IMG/VR virus record: IMGVR_UViG_3300017779_004709
Span: 27,361 to 91,360 of that record
From: a virus
Length of the DNA stretch: 64,000 bases
Strand: one strand, 5' to 3'
Translations under genes and position numbers: made by a program
Notes under the pieces: model-generated
What the model was told of the DNA's origin: nothing
Seen by the model: the letters and a program-made list of their open reading frames with translations, nothing else
The model's database searches: none
Part shown: positions 1 through 7,662 of the stretch, piece after piece
Numbering within the stretch: the stretch's first letter is position 1
Layout: each line of letters opens with the position of its first letter

Positions 1-1
1 C

Positions 2-625
2 AGAGATTTAGGACATCATTCAAAAGGTGGTGCAGATTCAGATGATGAATACTTGGAATTCATACAAGAGTTTTGTAGTTCACTTGGAGATAAATCACCA
101 ATCGTAATATACGAACCTGATTGTATTCCACACATGGAACAAATGGGTGTGGTTGATGGGTTGGATAGGATGAGGTTGATTAAGGCAAGTATTGAGTTGT
201 TAAGTAGGACAAATGCATCAGTTTATATAGACATAGGACACCCAAAATGGTTAAGTGTTCCTAAGGCAGTAAGTTATTTAGGATTATGTGATATTCACAA
301 GGTAAAAGGATTTGCACTAAACACGAGTAACTATTATGCCACTACAACTTGTTATGAATATGGAAAGAAGATTTCAAAACGACTTAATAATACTCATTTT
401 GTAATAGACACCTCAAGAAATGGTAATGGAGCTAATTCAGAACATTTCAATCCGTTTGGTCGTTCAATTGGTGAATATCCAACCACACAAACTTGTGATG
501 AAATAGTAGATGCTTACTTGTGGGTAAAGGTGCCTGGTGAAAGTGATGGAAGGGTTAATGGAGGTCCTAAGGCTGGGAGATTTAGTCATGGATTGGCATT
601 AGACTTGATACATAATAAGAAATGA
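2..625 (+). CDS. Glycoside hydrolase family 6 (cellulase)-like protein, left end cut off
   Basis: The reading frame is open at the left edge, so the start lies outside; 207 residues are visible. GH6 enzymes cut beta-1,4-glucan with inversion. Family landmarks appear in the correct order: RDL near the edge (position of the catalytic-acid RDC motif), IVIYEPDCIPHM, VYIDIGHPKWL, GFALNTSNY, FVIDTSRNGNG and, near the end, VDAYLWVKVPGESDG followed by NGGPKAGRFSH. The aspartates of DTSRNG and ESDG are kept. No secretion signal can be judged because the N-terminus is missing. The next gene overlaps its stop by four bases (ATGA), so it belongs to the same transcript. GH6 is unusual in a phage. The family call is confident; the natural substrate is not known. 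Confidence 0.85.
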   Translation, partial: RDLGHHSKGGADSDDEYLEFIQEFCSSLGDKSPIVIYEPDCIPHMEQMGVVDGLDRMRLIKASIELLSRTNASVYIDIGHPKWLSVPKAVSYLGLCDIHKVKGFALNTSNYYATTTCYEYGKKISKRLNNTHFVIDTSRNGNGANSEHFNPFGRSIGEYPTTQTCDEIVDAYLWVKVPGESDGRVNGGPKAGRFSHGLALDLIHNKK

Positions 626-1308
626 AACAAGGTTATGAAATAGTAAATGATTTTCTTACAGAAGAAGAACATAAACATTATTTAAGTGTATCGGAACAAC
701 GATATATAGATTCCCAAAAAAATGATAGTGAATATTACTCTTGGAATGGAAAAAATAATTTAAATAAAATTGAGGGTGCATGTAACTTTGAACCAGAGTT
801 TTTAAAATTAGCATCCCATCCCACATTAGTAAATAAGGCAAGAGAATTATTAAATACAGAGGATAGTATTGATGTTTATATTAGTAAATTCTTTCCGATG
901 ATTCCAAGAGTAGGAAAATCTACATTTATGCATCAAGATAATTATTACTTTAATGGTAATCCAAAAAAGATAGTAAGTTGCGCAGTTTACCTACAAGATA
1001 CCACGAAAGAAAATGGTTGTTTACGAGTAGTTGAAGATTCACACAATCAAGGTATATTTCCACATGATTTAGAAAGTGAAATACCATATGTGAAGTGGAT
1101 TGATAAAAAATTGTTAAAGGATTACAATATAATTGATTTGGAGTTAAAATCACCATATGCAGTATTTTTTAATATCAATATGGTACATGGTTGTTATAAA
1201 AATAAATCAAATGATACACGATTTAGTTTGGCATGGGAGTATATTGAAACATCAAATCGAGATGTTCAAATGTCTGATGAATTGTGGTGTGATAGGAATA
1301 CCATATGA
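622..1308 (+). CDS. PhyH-type Fe(II)/2-oxoglutarate dioxygenase
   Basis: 228 residues resembling the phytanoyl-CoA dioxygenase family, which hydroxylate small molecules using Fe(II), oxygen and 2-oxoglutarate. The metal triad is visible: H104 and D106 in MHQDNYYF and H189 in MVHGCYK; R200 in DTRFSLAW is the expected 2-oxoglutarate-binding arginine. The stretch CAVYLQDTTKENGCLRVV matches the family core. Start and stop overlap the neighbours by four bases, so it is translationally coupled to the GH6-like gene before and the methyltransferase after. The substrate cannot be read; the context suggests sugar or cell-surface metabolism (inference). Confidence 0.8.
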   Translation: MKQGYEIVNDFLTEEEHKHYLSVSEQRYIDSQKNDSEYYSWNGKNNLNKIEGACNFEPEFLKLASHPTLVNKARELLNTEDSIDVYISKFFPMIPRVGKSTFMHQDNYYFNGNPKKIVSCAVYLQDTTKENGCLRVVEDSHNQGIFPHDLESEIPYVKWIDKKLLKDYNIIDLELKSPYAVFFNINMVHGCYKNKSNDTRFSLAWEYIETSNRDVQMSDELWCDRNTI

Positions 1309-1913
1309 AAAATTTATACACACAGAGATTTAATCCAGATCCTAAATGGTGGATGGATGGATACCACGATTACAATAAATATTTTGTTGGATTTATTCAT
1401 ATGCTAAACGACCTATGGGGAGATTGGAATACCTACGCAGATAAAAAGAAGTGGAATATGATTGAAATCGGTAGTTATATGGGAGAATCAATTCTATTGT
1501 TTAATTCTATTGGTATCTTTAACGAGATACATTCGATAGAACCATTTGAAGGACACGAACAGCACATGGTAGATTATGGATATGATTGGGATTTTGTTAA
1601 AGAAGAATTTAAAACCAATACAAGATTATGTAAGAATATTATCCAATATGAAGATTATAGTTATAATGTTGTTGATAATTTTGAAGATAATTCAATTGAT
1701 TTTATTTATATAGATGGTGACCATTCATATGCGGGTGTGAAACGAGATGTAGAATTATTTATACCAAAGGTTAAAAATGGTGGTTTTATTGGAGGTCATG
1801 ATTATGACCATCAAGAATGGATGGGTGTGTGTGATGGTGTAGATGATGCATTACTTGGTAAACCAACTAAAACCTATCTCGACACGAGTTGGATTAAAAA
1901 AATAGTTAAATAA
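1305..1913 (+). CDS. Class I SAM-dependent methyltransferase (Methyltransf_24-like)
   Basis: 202 residues. The SAM-binding first strand and loop read as NMIEIGSYMGESILLF, the acidic second strand ends in IEPFEGHE, and the typical IDFIYIDGDHSYAGVKRD plus FIPKVKNGGFIGGHDYD block follows. These are hallmarks of a class I methyltransferase group often found next to glycosyltransferases and sugar-modifying genes. The start codon overlaps the dioxygenase stop by four bases. It is the last gene before a new promoter, so it probably ends this operon, although no clear hairpin terminator is seen after it. The methyl acceptor is unknown. Confidence 0.75.
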   Translation: MKNLYTQRFNPDPKWWMDGYHDYNKYFVGFIHMLNDLWGDWNTYADKKKWNMIEIGSYMGESILLFNSIGIFNEIHSIEPFEGHEQHMVDYGYDWDFVKEEFKTNTRLCKNIIQYEDYSYNVVDNFEDNSIDFIYIDGDHSYAGVKRDVELFIPKVKNGGFIGGHDYDHQEWMGVCDGVDDALLGKPTKTYLDTSWIKKIVK

Positions 1914-1925
1914 TTAAAAAAACAC

Positions 1926-1955
1926 TTGACTTGTATAGGTTTTTCGTGTTAAGAT
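1926..1955 (+). promoter_or_regulatory. Sigma70-like promoter, copy 1 of a repeated family
   Basis: -35 TTGACT at 1926-1931, an 18-base spacer, -10 TAAGAT at 1950-1955, then CAAGT and an ATG at 1961. An A-rich tract lies just upstream. The block TAAGATCAAGTATG is shared with the promoter at 2458-2486 and, in variant form, with those at 4912, 5085, 18157 and 56699. Confidence 0.8.
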
Positions 1956-1960
1956 CAAGT

Positions 1961-2461
1961 ATGAAAAAGAAACCACAGCATATTGAATTGATTCCATCTC
2001 GTGGTGTTAAAATAAATAAGAAAAAATATGGTCGAAGAATTCAACAACTCGAACATATACTTAATGATAAGACATATATTACAGAAGATAATTACAACTC
2101 ATATCACGAGTTTATTCGTAGTATGCATGGGGCATTAGTAAAGGGTAGAAAGATTACATATAAAATGGAATCAGCAATTACCAAGATTGTTAAAACTTAC
2201 TCAAAACACATCAAACCAGAATATCAAATAAAACGATTAGAATATATTGAGAAAACTCTAAAGAAGGTACAATCAATTCGTGTTCTTTTAGATAAATGTA
2301 ACTATTTACCTGATTATAGGTATGGAAAGGATATGTTCTTGGATTCCATAGAGAATCAAGTCAAAAGAAGAGCGTATTTAAGTAAAAAACAAAGGGTATA
2401 TCTAAATAAATTTCATCAACAATTTACAAAAAAAGTTAAAAAAAATGAAAAAAAGACTTGA
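1961..2461 (+). CDS. Unknown basic protein, 166 aa
   Basis: Starts at the ATG five bases after the -10 box of the preceding promoter, with no ribosome binding site; upstream codons in frame lie inside the promoter and are unlikely to be translated. If transcription starts about six bases past the -10, this message would be leaderless. The protein is lysine-rich, predicted helical, without cysteine clusters apart from one Cys, and has no motif I recognise. Its last codons and stop contain the -35 box of the next promoter. Likely an early-expressed phage protein (inference from the promoter type only). Confidence 0.7.
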   Translation: MKKKPQHIELIPSRGVKINKKKYGRRIQQLEHILNDKTYITEDNYNSYHEFIRSMHGALVKGRKITYKMESAITKIVKTYSKHIKPEYQIKRLEYIEKTLKKVQSIRVLLDKCNYLPDYRYGKDMFLDSIENQVKRRAYLSKKQRVYLNKFHQQFTKKVKKNEKKT

Positions 2462-2486
2462 CTTTAACGCAAATTCTTCGTAAGAT
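2458..2486 (+). promoter_or_regulatory. Sigma70-like promoter, copy 2
   Basis: -35 TTGACT at 2458-2463 overlaps the stop codon of the gene before; 17-base spacer; -10 TAAGAT at 2481-2486; then CAAGTATG. Preceded by an A-rich tract. Drives the vWA protein gene. Confidence 0.8.
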
Positions 2487-2491
2487 CAAGT

Positions 2492-4705
2492 ATGAATGAG
2501 AGAGAAAATATGAACAAAATCAAACACTTTAATCCAATGGCACTTCGTGAGAAGTATTCTGTTGGTAATCTTAATAAGAAGAACAATTATAGTTCTTTTT
2601 GGTTAGGTAATGATTGGGATACCACATCAACTTTTGATGATGAGGATAATAAACCCAAAGGTCCTGACCTAATTCAATTAGCGTCTTACAGACGAGCAAT
2701 CGCTAACTTTGTTAATATCGTAACGAGTCAAGATGTTCCTGTTACTTTCAACGCGACAGGAGATAGTTATACTGATGGTAAAAAAGTAGTTATCTCATCT
2801 AAGTTAGATGACAAACTATTTGATTCAACCGTAGGTTTAGCACTTCACGAAGGAAGTCATATCAAACTTTCTGATTTTGATTTCTTAAAGAATTTAGAAA
2901 ATAACATCCCACAAGAATACTTTATTCGTAGTAAGAAAAAAGGTTATTCTAAAAATGATGTTATGTCTTATGTTAAAAATTTACTTAACTATGTAGAAGA
3001 TAGGAGAATTGATTTTCATATCTTTTCTAACGCTCCAGGATATAAGGGGTATTATCATTCTATGTATGACAAGTATTTTTACTCAAAAGTAATTGATAAA
3101 GCACTTGGTACTGATGAGTACACCGAAGAAAATATGGATTCTTATATGTTCCGTATTATCAACCTTACTAATAAAAATACTGATTTATCTAAACTTAATG
3201 GTTTAAGAGATGTTTGGAAAGTTCTTGATATTAAGAATGTTTCTCGACTAACCAATACTGAATCAGCTTTCAATACCGCACTTGATATTTACAATGTTAT
3301 TCTTAACAACCTTCCTGATGGTGTTGAGAAAACTGATGACAATGGTAATACATCATATGATAGACAAGATGGAAGTGGTAATTCAGAAGAATCTACTGAG
3401 GGTAGTGGTTCATCACCTAAGAGTGGTGGTCAAGAAGAATCTCGTGAGATTACTGATACAGAATTTGAATCACTTCTTGATTCTATCGAGAAAGGTGAAT
3501 CAGAAGAAAGTCAAAGTGGTGGTTCCGCAGTTGATACAAGTGGTATGGATTTACCTGAGTCTAAGAAGAAAGAAAGTAATTCCAAACCAACTTCTCTAAA
3601 TACTCTATCAGACGCACAGAAGAAAACTCTTGAAAACGCAATCAAGAAACAAAAGAAATTTATGGATGGAGATATCCAAAAGAACAAACTTTCTAAGAAA
3701 GACAAACAAGCTATTGATTCTATTGACCAAAGTGGAATGTCTTATAAGGAAGTTGGTAAAGACCTCAAGAAAGATTCTGAGTATGGTAGAAGTGTAAAGT
3801 CTACCAAGTGTATCTTGGTTAAGAATTTCAATAAAGCATTGGTTGATTCTGATACTATTGGAATGATTAGTACTTCTCGTTGGTATAGAGAAGATACAGA
3901 AGAAGCAGTAAAAGAAGGTTTAAGACTTGGACAAGTTCTTGGTAGAAAACTTTCCGTTAGAACTGAATCAAGAGATACCAAGTATACAAGAAAGAACACA
4001 GGAAGAATCGACAAGAGATTAATTTCTGAGTTAGGTTTTGGAAATACTGATGTATTCCAACAGACTTTTGTTGATACTTTTCCAGACGCTTTCCTTCACA
4101 TCTCAGTAGACGCGAGTGGTTCTATGGGTGGTTCAAAGTGGACTAACACAATGAAGTCTGTAACCGCTATGGTAAAAGCAATTGATATGATTGAAGGTGT
4201 AGATGTGGTTGTGAGTTTCCGTTCCACACAAAATAGTGGTGGTCATACTCGTAGAAGTTCTACTTACAGACCAATTATGTTAATCGCCTATGATTCTCGT
4301 AAGGATAGTTTGGTTAAAGTAAAAACTCTTTTCAAGTATCTACAACCAAGTGGAACTACTCCTGAAGGTTTATGTTACGAAGCAGTTATGGATGAAATGG
4401 TTGAAGGTATGAAAGATAGAGAATCATACTTCCTAAATTTTTCCGATGGGATGCCGATGTTTCAAAATGATGACTTAGATTATTATCACGGAACAGCTAC
4501 CAACCATACCAAGAAAATGGTTAAGGAACTTCGTAATCGTGGAATCAAAGTTTTGAGTTATTTCGTTGGAGATTCAGATTATGACAGAGATAGAAGTATG
4601 AGTGATTTCAAAAAAATGTATGGTAAGGATTCTCAATACATCGATATAACTTCTGTAACAGCAGTTTCAAGAACTATGAACAAGAAATTCTTGGAAAAGA
4701 ATTAA
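2492..4705 (+). CDS. vWA-domain protein with HExxH-like motif (CobT-like partner of MoxR ATPase)
   Basis: 737 residues from ATG 2492; an in-frame ATG at 2510, behind GAGAGA, is an equally good start (731 aa). Order of parts: an N-terminal region with LALHEGSHIKL (H119-E-G-S-H123, a zinc-protease-like HExxH motif) and VEDRRID downstream; a long acidic, Ser/Gly-rich linker around residues 285-370; then a C-terminal von Willebrand A domain with the MIDAS motif DASGSMG starting at D540 and SDGMP further on. Such proteins pair with MoxR-type AAA+ ATPases; the partner is encoded at 5166. In marine T4-like phages this pair is often labelled CobT/CobS, but nothing here shows cobalt chelation. A chaperone or remodelling role is more cautious. 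Confidence 0.8.
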   Translation: MNERENMNKIKHFNPMALREKYSVGNLNKKNNYSSFWLGNDWDTTSTFDDEDNKPKGPDLIQLASYRRAIANFVNIVTSQDVPVTFNATGDSYTDGKKVVISSKLDDKLFDSTVGLALHEGSHIKLSDFDFLKNLENNIPQEYFIRSKKKGYSKNDVMSYVKNLLNYVEDRRIDFHIFSNAPGYKGYYHSMYDKYFYSKVIDKALGTDEYTEENMDSYMFRIINLTNKNTDLSKLNGLRDVWKVLDIKNVSRLTNTESAFNTALDIYNVILNNLPDGVEKTDDNGNTSYDRQDGSGNSEESTEGSGSSPKSGGQEESREITDTEFESLLDSIEKGESEESQSGGSAVDTSGMDLPESKKKESNSKPTSLNTLSDAQKKTLENAIKKQKKFMDGDIQKNKLSKKDKQAIDSIDQSGMSYKEVGKDLKKDSEYGRSVKSTKCILVKNFNKALVDSDTIGMISTSRWYREDTEEAVKEGLRLGQVLGRKLSVRTESRDTKYTRKNTGRIDKRLISELGFGNTDVFQQTFVDTFPDAFLHISVDASGSMGGSKWTNTMKSVTAMVKAIDMIEGVDVVVSFRSTQNSGGHTRRSSTYRPIMLIAYDSRKDSLVKVKTLFKYLQPSGTTPEGLCYEAVMDEMVEGMKDRESYFLNFSDGMPMFQNDDLDYYHGTATNHTKKMVKELRNRGIKVLSYFVGDSDYDRDRSMSDFKKMYGKDSQYIDITSVTAVSRTMNKKFLEKN

Positions 4706-4881
4706 TGATTAAATGGTTTCTCTCAAAGTGGTATAAACATAGTCCGACCTGTAATTGTGGTTGGACTATGAAACCCACACAAGTAAGACGAGAGGAATAT
4801 AGTTGGATATGTATATGGAAAAAATGTGGATGGGAAACCTACCAATCGAGTAATGGTAGATTACATTGGTATAGAAGATGA
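4705..4881 (+). CDS. Small putative zinc-ribbon protein, 58 aa
   Basis: The start overlaps the vWA stop by one base (TAATG), implying coupled translation. Cysteines occur as CNCGW near residue 16 and CIWKKCGW near residue 36, a plausible four-Cys metal site flanked by repeated CGW motifs. Rich in Trp, Tyr and Lys. No function can be named. Confidence 0.5.
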   Translation: MIKWFLSKWYKHSPTCNCGWTMKPTQVRREEYSWICIWKKCGWETYQSSNGRLHWYRR

Positions 4882-4911
4882 AAAAAAACTTAAAAAAAGT
4901 GAAAAAAACAC

Positions 4912-4940
4912 TTGACTTTTACAAAAATTATTCGTAAGAT
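4912..4940 (+). promoter_or_regulatory. Sigma70-like promoter, copy 3
   Basis: -35 TTGACT at 4912-4917, 17-base spacer, -10 TAAGAT at 4935-4940, followed by CAAATATAA, so here the downstream ATG of the family is lost. An A-rich tract lies upstream. It precedes the 30-residue membrane peptide gene at 4964. Confidence 0.78.
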
Positions 4941-4963
4941 CAAATATAATCAAAGGGAATTAA

Positions 4964-5056
4964 ATGAAAAACTTACTTTATACAATAGCAGAATTTTTAA
5001 CAATGGTTTGGATATTCTTTGTATTCGGATTATTAATGGTATTGGGAAATATTTAA
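4964..5056 (+). CDS. Small single-span membrane peptide, 30 aa
   Basis: ATG 4964 follows AAAGGG at a good ribosome-binding distance and sits directly behind its own promoter, so a product is likely despite its size. Residues from about 5 to 28 are almost all hydrophobic (core FLTMVWIFFVFGLLMVLG), which predicts one transmembrane helix. Phages use such peptides as membrane effectors, but no specific role can be read. Confidence 0.55.
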   Translation: MKNLLYTIAEFLTMVWIFFVFGLLMVLGNI

Positions 5057-5084
5057 ATTATTTTGAAAATAATGAAAAAAAGAC

Positions 5085-5114
5085 TTGACTTATATACACT
5101 TTTTGTTGTAAGAT
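5085..5114 (+). promoter_or_regulatory. Sigma70-like promoter, copy 4
   Basis: -35 TTGACT at 5085-5090, 18-base spacer, -10 TAAGAT at 5109-5114, then CAGGTATGA. A-rich tract upstream. It drives the MoxR ATPase gene with a 5' leader containing a short frame. Confidence 0.78.
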
Positions 5115-5119
5115 CAGGT

Positions 5120-5173
5120 ATGAGAAATGAGAGATTAACTAACTTAATAAAGGGAAAAAAAAGTTATGAATAA
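5120..5173 (+). CDS. Possible 17-residue leader peptide overlapping the MoxR start
   Basis: A frame opens at the ATG of the conserved promoter block (5120), reads MRNERLTNLIKGKKSYE and stops at 5171-5173, so its end overlaps the start codon of the ATPase gene (5166) by eight bases. It could couple translation, or be chance. No ribosome binding site precedes its ATG, so it would need leaderless initiation. Confidence 0.3.
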   Translation: MRNERLTNLIKGKKSYE

Positions 5174-6323
5174 TACAATAGTAAAAATAGAGATGTCGGG
5201 TAACCGATATAACGCTTGGGATATTGATGGTAATAAACTTACCTCAGAAATCTCAACTTCCACAAGGAAATCAGCTTATGAAGCTGGTATGTGTTTGGAA
5301 AAACGAAGTGGAAAAAATGATAGGACTTATTGGTGGAAAGTTCCAATGAGTAAATTTGACGAGATGTCAGCTCCTGTCATTGATGTTTCATCAGTTGATG
5401 TTCCATCAGACCACGCTGAAATGTTGAATTTCATTCATAGTTCTTATCAACTTAAACCTAAAGGTTTGGTTATGAAAGAACTGAATTGGAAATATTTGGT
5501 TAGAGGAGCGGTTCGTGGAAAGAATCTTCTGATGACAGGACCCGCTGGTTGTGGTAAAACAATGGCAGCTAAGTCATTGGTAAACGCTTTGGATAGACCT
5601 GACTTCTACTTTAACTTAGGAGCGACTCAAGATCCTCGTTCAACTTTAATTGGTAATACTCACTTTGATAAGAAGAAAGGAACTTACTTTTCTGAATCAT
5701 TGTTTGTTACCGCAATCAAGACACCAAACGCTGTGATTCTACTTGATGAGTTATCAAGAGCTCATCCAGACGCTTGGAATATTCTGATGACCGTTTTAGA
5801 TAGTGGTCAAAGATATTTGAGAATTGATGAATCAGATGGTTCTGAAACCGTACCTGTCGCTGAAGGTGTTACATTCGTCGCGACCGCTAATATCGGTAAC
5901 GAATACACTTCTACTCGTGTTATGGATAAAGCACTTATGGATAGATTCACTATCGTAGAAATGGATGTTCTTTCTGATGAAGAAGAATATGGTCTTTTGA
6001 CTTATATGTTTCCTCATGTCGATCCTGACTTACTAAAGTCTGTTTCAGAAATCGCCCATCAAACTCGTTCCGAGTCTAAGAACGATAGTGGTAGAATCTC
6101 CAATGGAATCTCCACGAGAACTTCTGTGGAAATCGCAGGATTACTCTATGATGGTTTTGGTTTAGATGAAGCCGCTGAAGTTACGGTTTACCCTCAGTTT
6201 TCTGAGGATGGTGGAATGGAGTCCGAGAGAACTTATGTGAAACAGCTCGTTCAGAAGTATGTTTCCGATGGAAGTTCTGATGACTTATTCAATGAAGAAG
6301 AAATCGAAAACGCTAATCTCTAA
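5166..6323 (+). CDS. MoxR/CobS-type AAA+ ATPase
   Basis: 385 residues. Walker A GPAGCGKT at 125-132, Walker B AVILLDELSRAH near 189-200, sensor 1 VTFVATANIGNEYTS, and an arginine-finger region DKALMDRFTIVEMD, all in MoxR/CobS style. The first 80 residues form a separate small domain of unknown fold. It is the likely partner of the vWA protein at 2492, whose MIDAS domain would recruit clients while the ATPase remodels them. Both have their own copy of the same promoter type, so they are probably co-regulated. The CobS name is traditional in phages; actual cobaltochelatase activity is unsupported. Confidence 0.88.
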   Translation: MNNTIVKIEMSGNRYNAWDIDGNKLTSEISTSTRKSAYEAGMCLEKRSGKNDRTYWWKVPMSKFDEMSAPVIDVSSVDVPSDHAEMLNFIHSSYQLKPKGLVMKELNWKYLVRGAVRGKNLLMTGPAGCGKTMAAKSLVNALDRPDFYFNLGATQDPRSTLIGNTHFDKKKGTYFSESLFVTAIKTPNAVILLDELSRAHPDAWNILMTVLDSGQRYLRIDESDGSETVPVAEGVTFVATANIGNEYTSTRVMDKALMDRFTIVEMDVLSDEEEYGLLTYMFPHVDPDLLKSVSEIAHQTRSESKNDSGRISNGISTRTSVEIAGLLYDGFGLDEAAEVTVYPQFSEDGGMESERTYVKQLVQKYVSDGSSDDLFNEEEIENANL

Positions 6324-6335
6324 GATTAGTATCAA

Positions 6336-6367
6336 AGAAGAAACCGCTTTAAATAGTGGTTTCTTCT
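6336..6367 (+). terminator. Perfect 10-bp hairpin after the MoxR gene
   Basis: AGAAGAAACC (6336-6345) pairs with GGTTTCTTCT (6358-6367) across a 12-base loop. There is no long T tract after it, so it may be a weak terminator or an mRNA-protecting hairpin. Confidence 0.5.
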
Positions 6368-6379
6368 ATATCATTTAAC

Positions 6380-6387
6380 TACTTATT
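6380..6387 (+). promoter_or_regulatory. TACTTATT box, variant of a recurrent intergenic motif
   Basis: Lies 16 bases upstream of the gene at 6404 and just after a hairpin. Similar ATACTTAT boxes occur in at least five other intergenic gaps (9198, 15079, 53525, 58364, 59254). It may be the -10-like element of a second phage promoter class. Confidence 0.35.
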
Positions 6388-6403
6388 ATAAGGATAATAA
6401 ATA

Positions 6404-6613
6404 ATGGATAAAACCCTAAAAAAGAAATTGGACAAACTTACAGATCAAGATTTGTTTATGAACGAAGATGTAAGATTGACTTATATTGAAAATGTTGTAA
6501 GGAAACTAAAACAAGGTGTGTATCCTACATCCAATTTAAAGCGTCTTGACTATTTGATTAAACGACATAATCGAATTAAAGAGATGAAAAAAGATTTGAA
6601 AAAAAGAGGTTAG
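6404..6613 (+). CDS. Small charged protein of unknown function, 69 aa
   Basis: Starts at ATG 6404 behind AAGGATAATAA. The product is highly basic and predicted to be helical, with no cysteines and no recognised motif. It stands alone between a hairpin upstream and a terminator-like hairpin downstream, so it may be a monocistronic message. Confidence 0.6.
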   Translation: MDKTLKKKLDKLTDQDLFMNEDVRLTYIENVVRKLKQGVYPTSNLKRLDYLIKRHNRIKEMKKDLKKRG

Positions 6614-6683
6614 TTCCTCTCTCTCAGAGGTGGTATCATTCCCCTTTATTGGTATCACCTCGCATTTTTAGGAAAGGGAACTA
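6611..6683 (+). terminator. Nested hairpin, terminator-like, between 6613 and 6705
   Basis: GAGGTGGTATC (6627-6637) pairs with GGTATCACCTC (6651-6661), eleven pairs with two G-T wobbles, followed by GCATTTTT. An outer stem TAGTTCC (6611-6617) with GGAACTA (6677-6683) encloses it. The inner part looks like an intrinsic terminator; the outer stem would form only when that fails, so this may be an attenuator ahead of the gene at 6705. Confidence 0.55.
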
Positions 6684-6704
6684 ACACAAACTATGGGAGT
6701 GCAT

Positions 6705-7169
6705 ATGAAAAGGATAATAGAAGGTGTGTTAGAAGATTTAGTTGGTAGTGAATTAAATTTTGAATCAAAAACTGCAAGAGATACAATTACAAAATTAGTA
6801 ACATCAGCATTAAGAAGTGAAGGTACTTATATTAAAAATAATGAAATAAAATCAACACCAAATGATTTAAAACTTGGTGGTAAAGTACGAGAACTTAGTA
6901 ATCAAATTTACAGAGAAATGACAGCAGATGGATTACCAATTGGTGGAGATGTAGAGGCAGTATTGGAATCACAGAGGTTAGCAGAAGAAATAGTAAATGG
7001 GAAAAATGACGATTGGATATATGAATCACCAGATGGTGGAGAAACTGTATTCAGAAGAAAATTCGAGGATTATAATCCTGAAAATAAGGAACATATAGAT
7101 TGGGAAACCAAAGAACCAACGGGCAAAACTTTTTTAGAGTATCCGTGGCACAAGAAAGATGAAAGATAA
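6705..7169 (+). CDS. Unknown protein, 154 aa
   Basis: The ATG at 6705 is preferred because GGGAG lies five bases before it; an in-frame ATG at 6693 lacks such a site. The sequence is acidic and soluble, begins MKRIIEGVLEDLVGSEL, has no cysteine, and shows no motif I recognise. It follows a structured leader. The next gene overlaps its 3' end by eleven bases. Confidence 0.65.
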   Translation: MKRIIEGVLEDLVGSELNFESKTARDTITKLVTSALRSEGTYIKNNEIKSTPNDLKLGGKVRELSNQIYREMTADGLPIGGDVEAVLESQRLAEEIVNGKNDDWIYESPDGGETVFRRKFEDYNPENKEHIDWETKEPTGKTFLEYPWHKKDER

Positions 7170-7344
7170 ATGTGTAACTTGTGGAGTTGATAGTATCTTT
7201 GATTTGAAAGAACACATAAAATTTAGAATAGGTTATATTCGAGGAGTAGGTCAATTGTGTTTGGGGTGTTATGATGAAATTTATTTTAAATCAAAAACCG
7301 AAAAGGAAATGAAAAATGAAAATGGAACAATGGTCAGGCTTTGA
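7159..7344 (+). CDS. Small zinc-finger-like protein, 61 aa
   Basis: Two Cys pairs, KCVTCG near the N-terminus and LCLGCYDE about 27 residues later, form a probable zinc ribbon. It overlaps the genes on both sides, consistent with coupled translation. Function unknown. Confidence 0.55.
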   Translation: MKDKCVTCGVDSIFDLKEHIKFRIGYIRGVGQLCLGCYDEIYFKSKTEKEMKNENGTMVRL

Positions 7345-7624
7345 TAAGTACTGCGTAATGTTAAACGGAGAAGGTTCTACTGCAAAGGGAGCAAGAATGG
7401 GATATCAGGCATACTTAGACTTTAAAAGAGTAAAAGAAGCTTTACATCAGATATCAAAGTCAGATAGTGGTTATTCTTATGATGGTAATATTTATAGTAA
7501 GAGTATTACATCCTCAAGGGCCACACAAATTTTAATGAAATTAGAAGAAGCCAAATGGGATGATGATATAATTATAGTAGCTAAACAAATAGGTGCTGAC
7601 AGCATGTTATCACCGAGACGATAG
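7316..7624 (+). CDS. Unknown small protein, 102 aa
   Basis: ATG 7316 has AAAAGG nine bases upstream; a second in-frame ATG is at 7322. The protein contains MNGEGSTAKGARMGYQAYLD and ends in a basic tail. No known motif recognised. It overlaps the zinc-finger-like gene by 29 bases. Confidence 0.6.
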   Translation: MKMEQWSGFDKYCVMLNGEGSTAKGARMGYQAYLDFKRVKEALHQISKSDSGYSYDGNIYSKSITSSRATQILMKLEEAKWDDDIIIVAKQIGADSMLSPRR

Positions 7625-7662
7625 GGGAAACTTATTTCTCTTATCGGTATAGGAGAAATAAA

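Noticed and set aside
1931-1960. Upstream extension of the 166-residue protein from TTG 1931
   Set aside because: Those codons fall inside the promoter spacer and -10 box, so they are unlikely to be transcribed.
3282-3599. 105-codon + strand frame inside the vWA protein
   Set aside because: It overlaps the acidic repeat-like linker in a shifted frame and reads as low-complexity hydrophobic and basic residues, as expected for a shadow frame.
2492-6323. Cobalamin biosynthesis genes cobT and cobS as a literal function
   Set aside because: Similarity is at the level of AAA+ and vWA domains only. No CobN or other B12 pathway enzyme is present, so the chelatase name is not supported.
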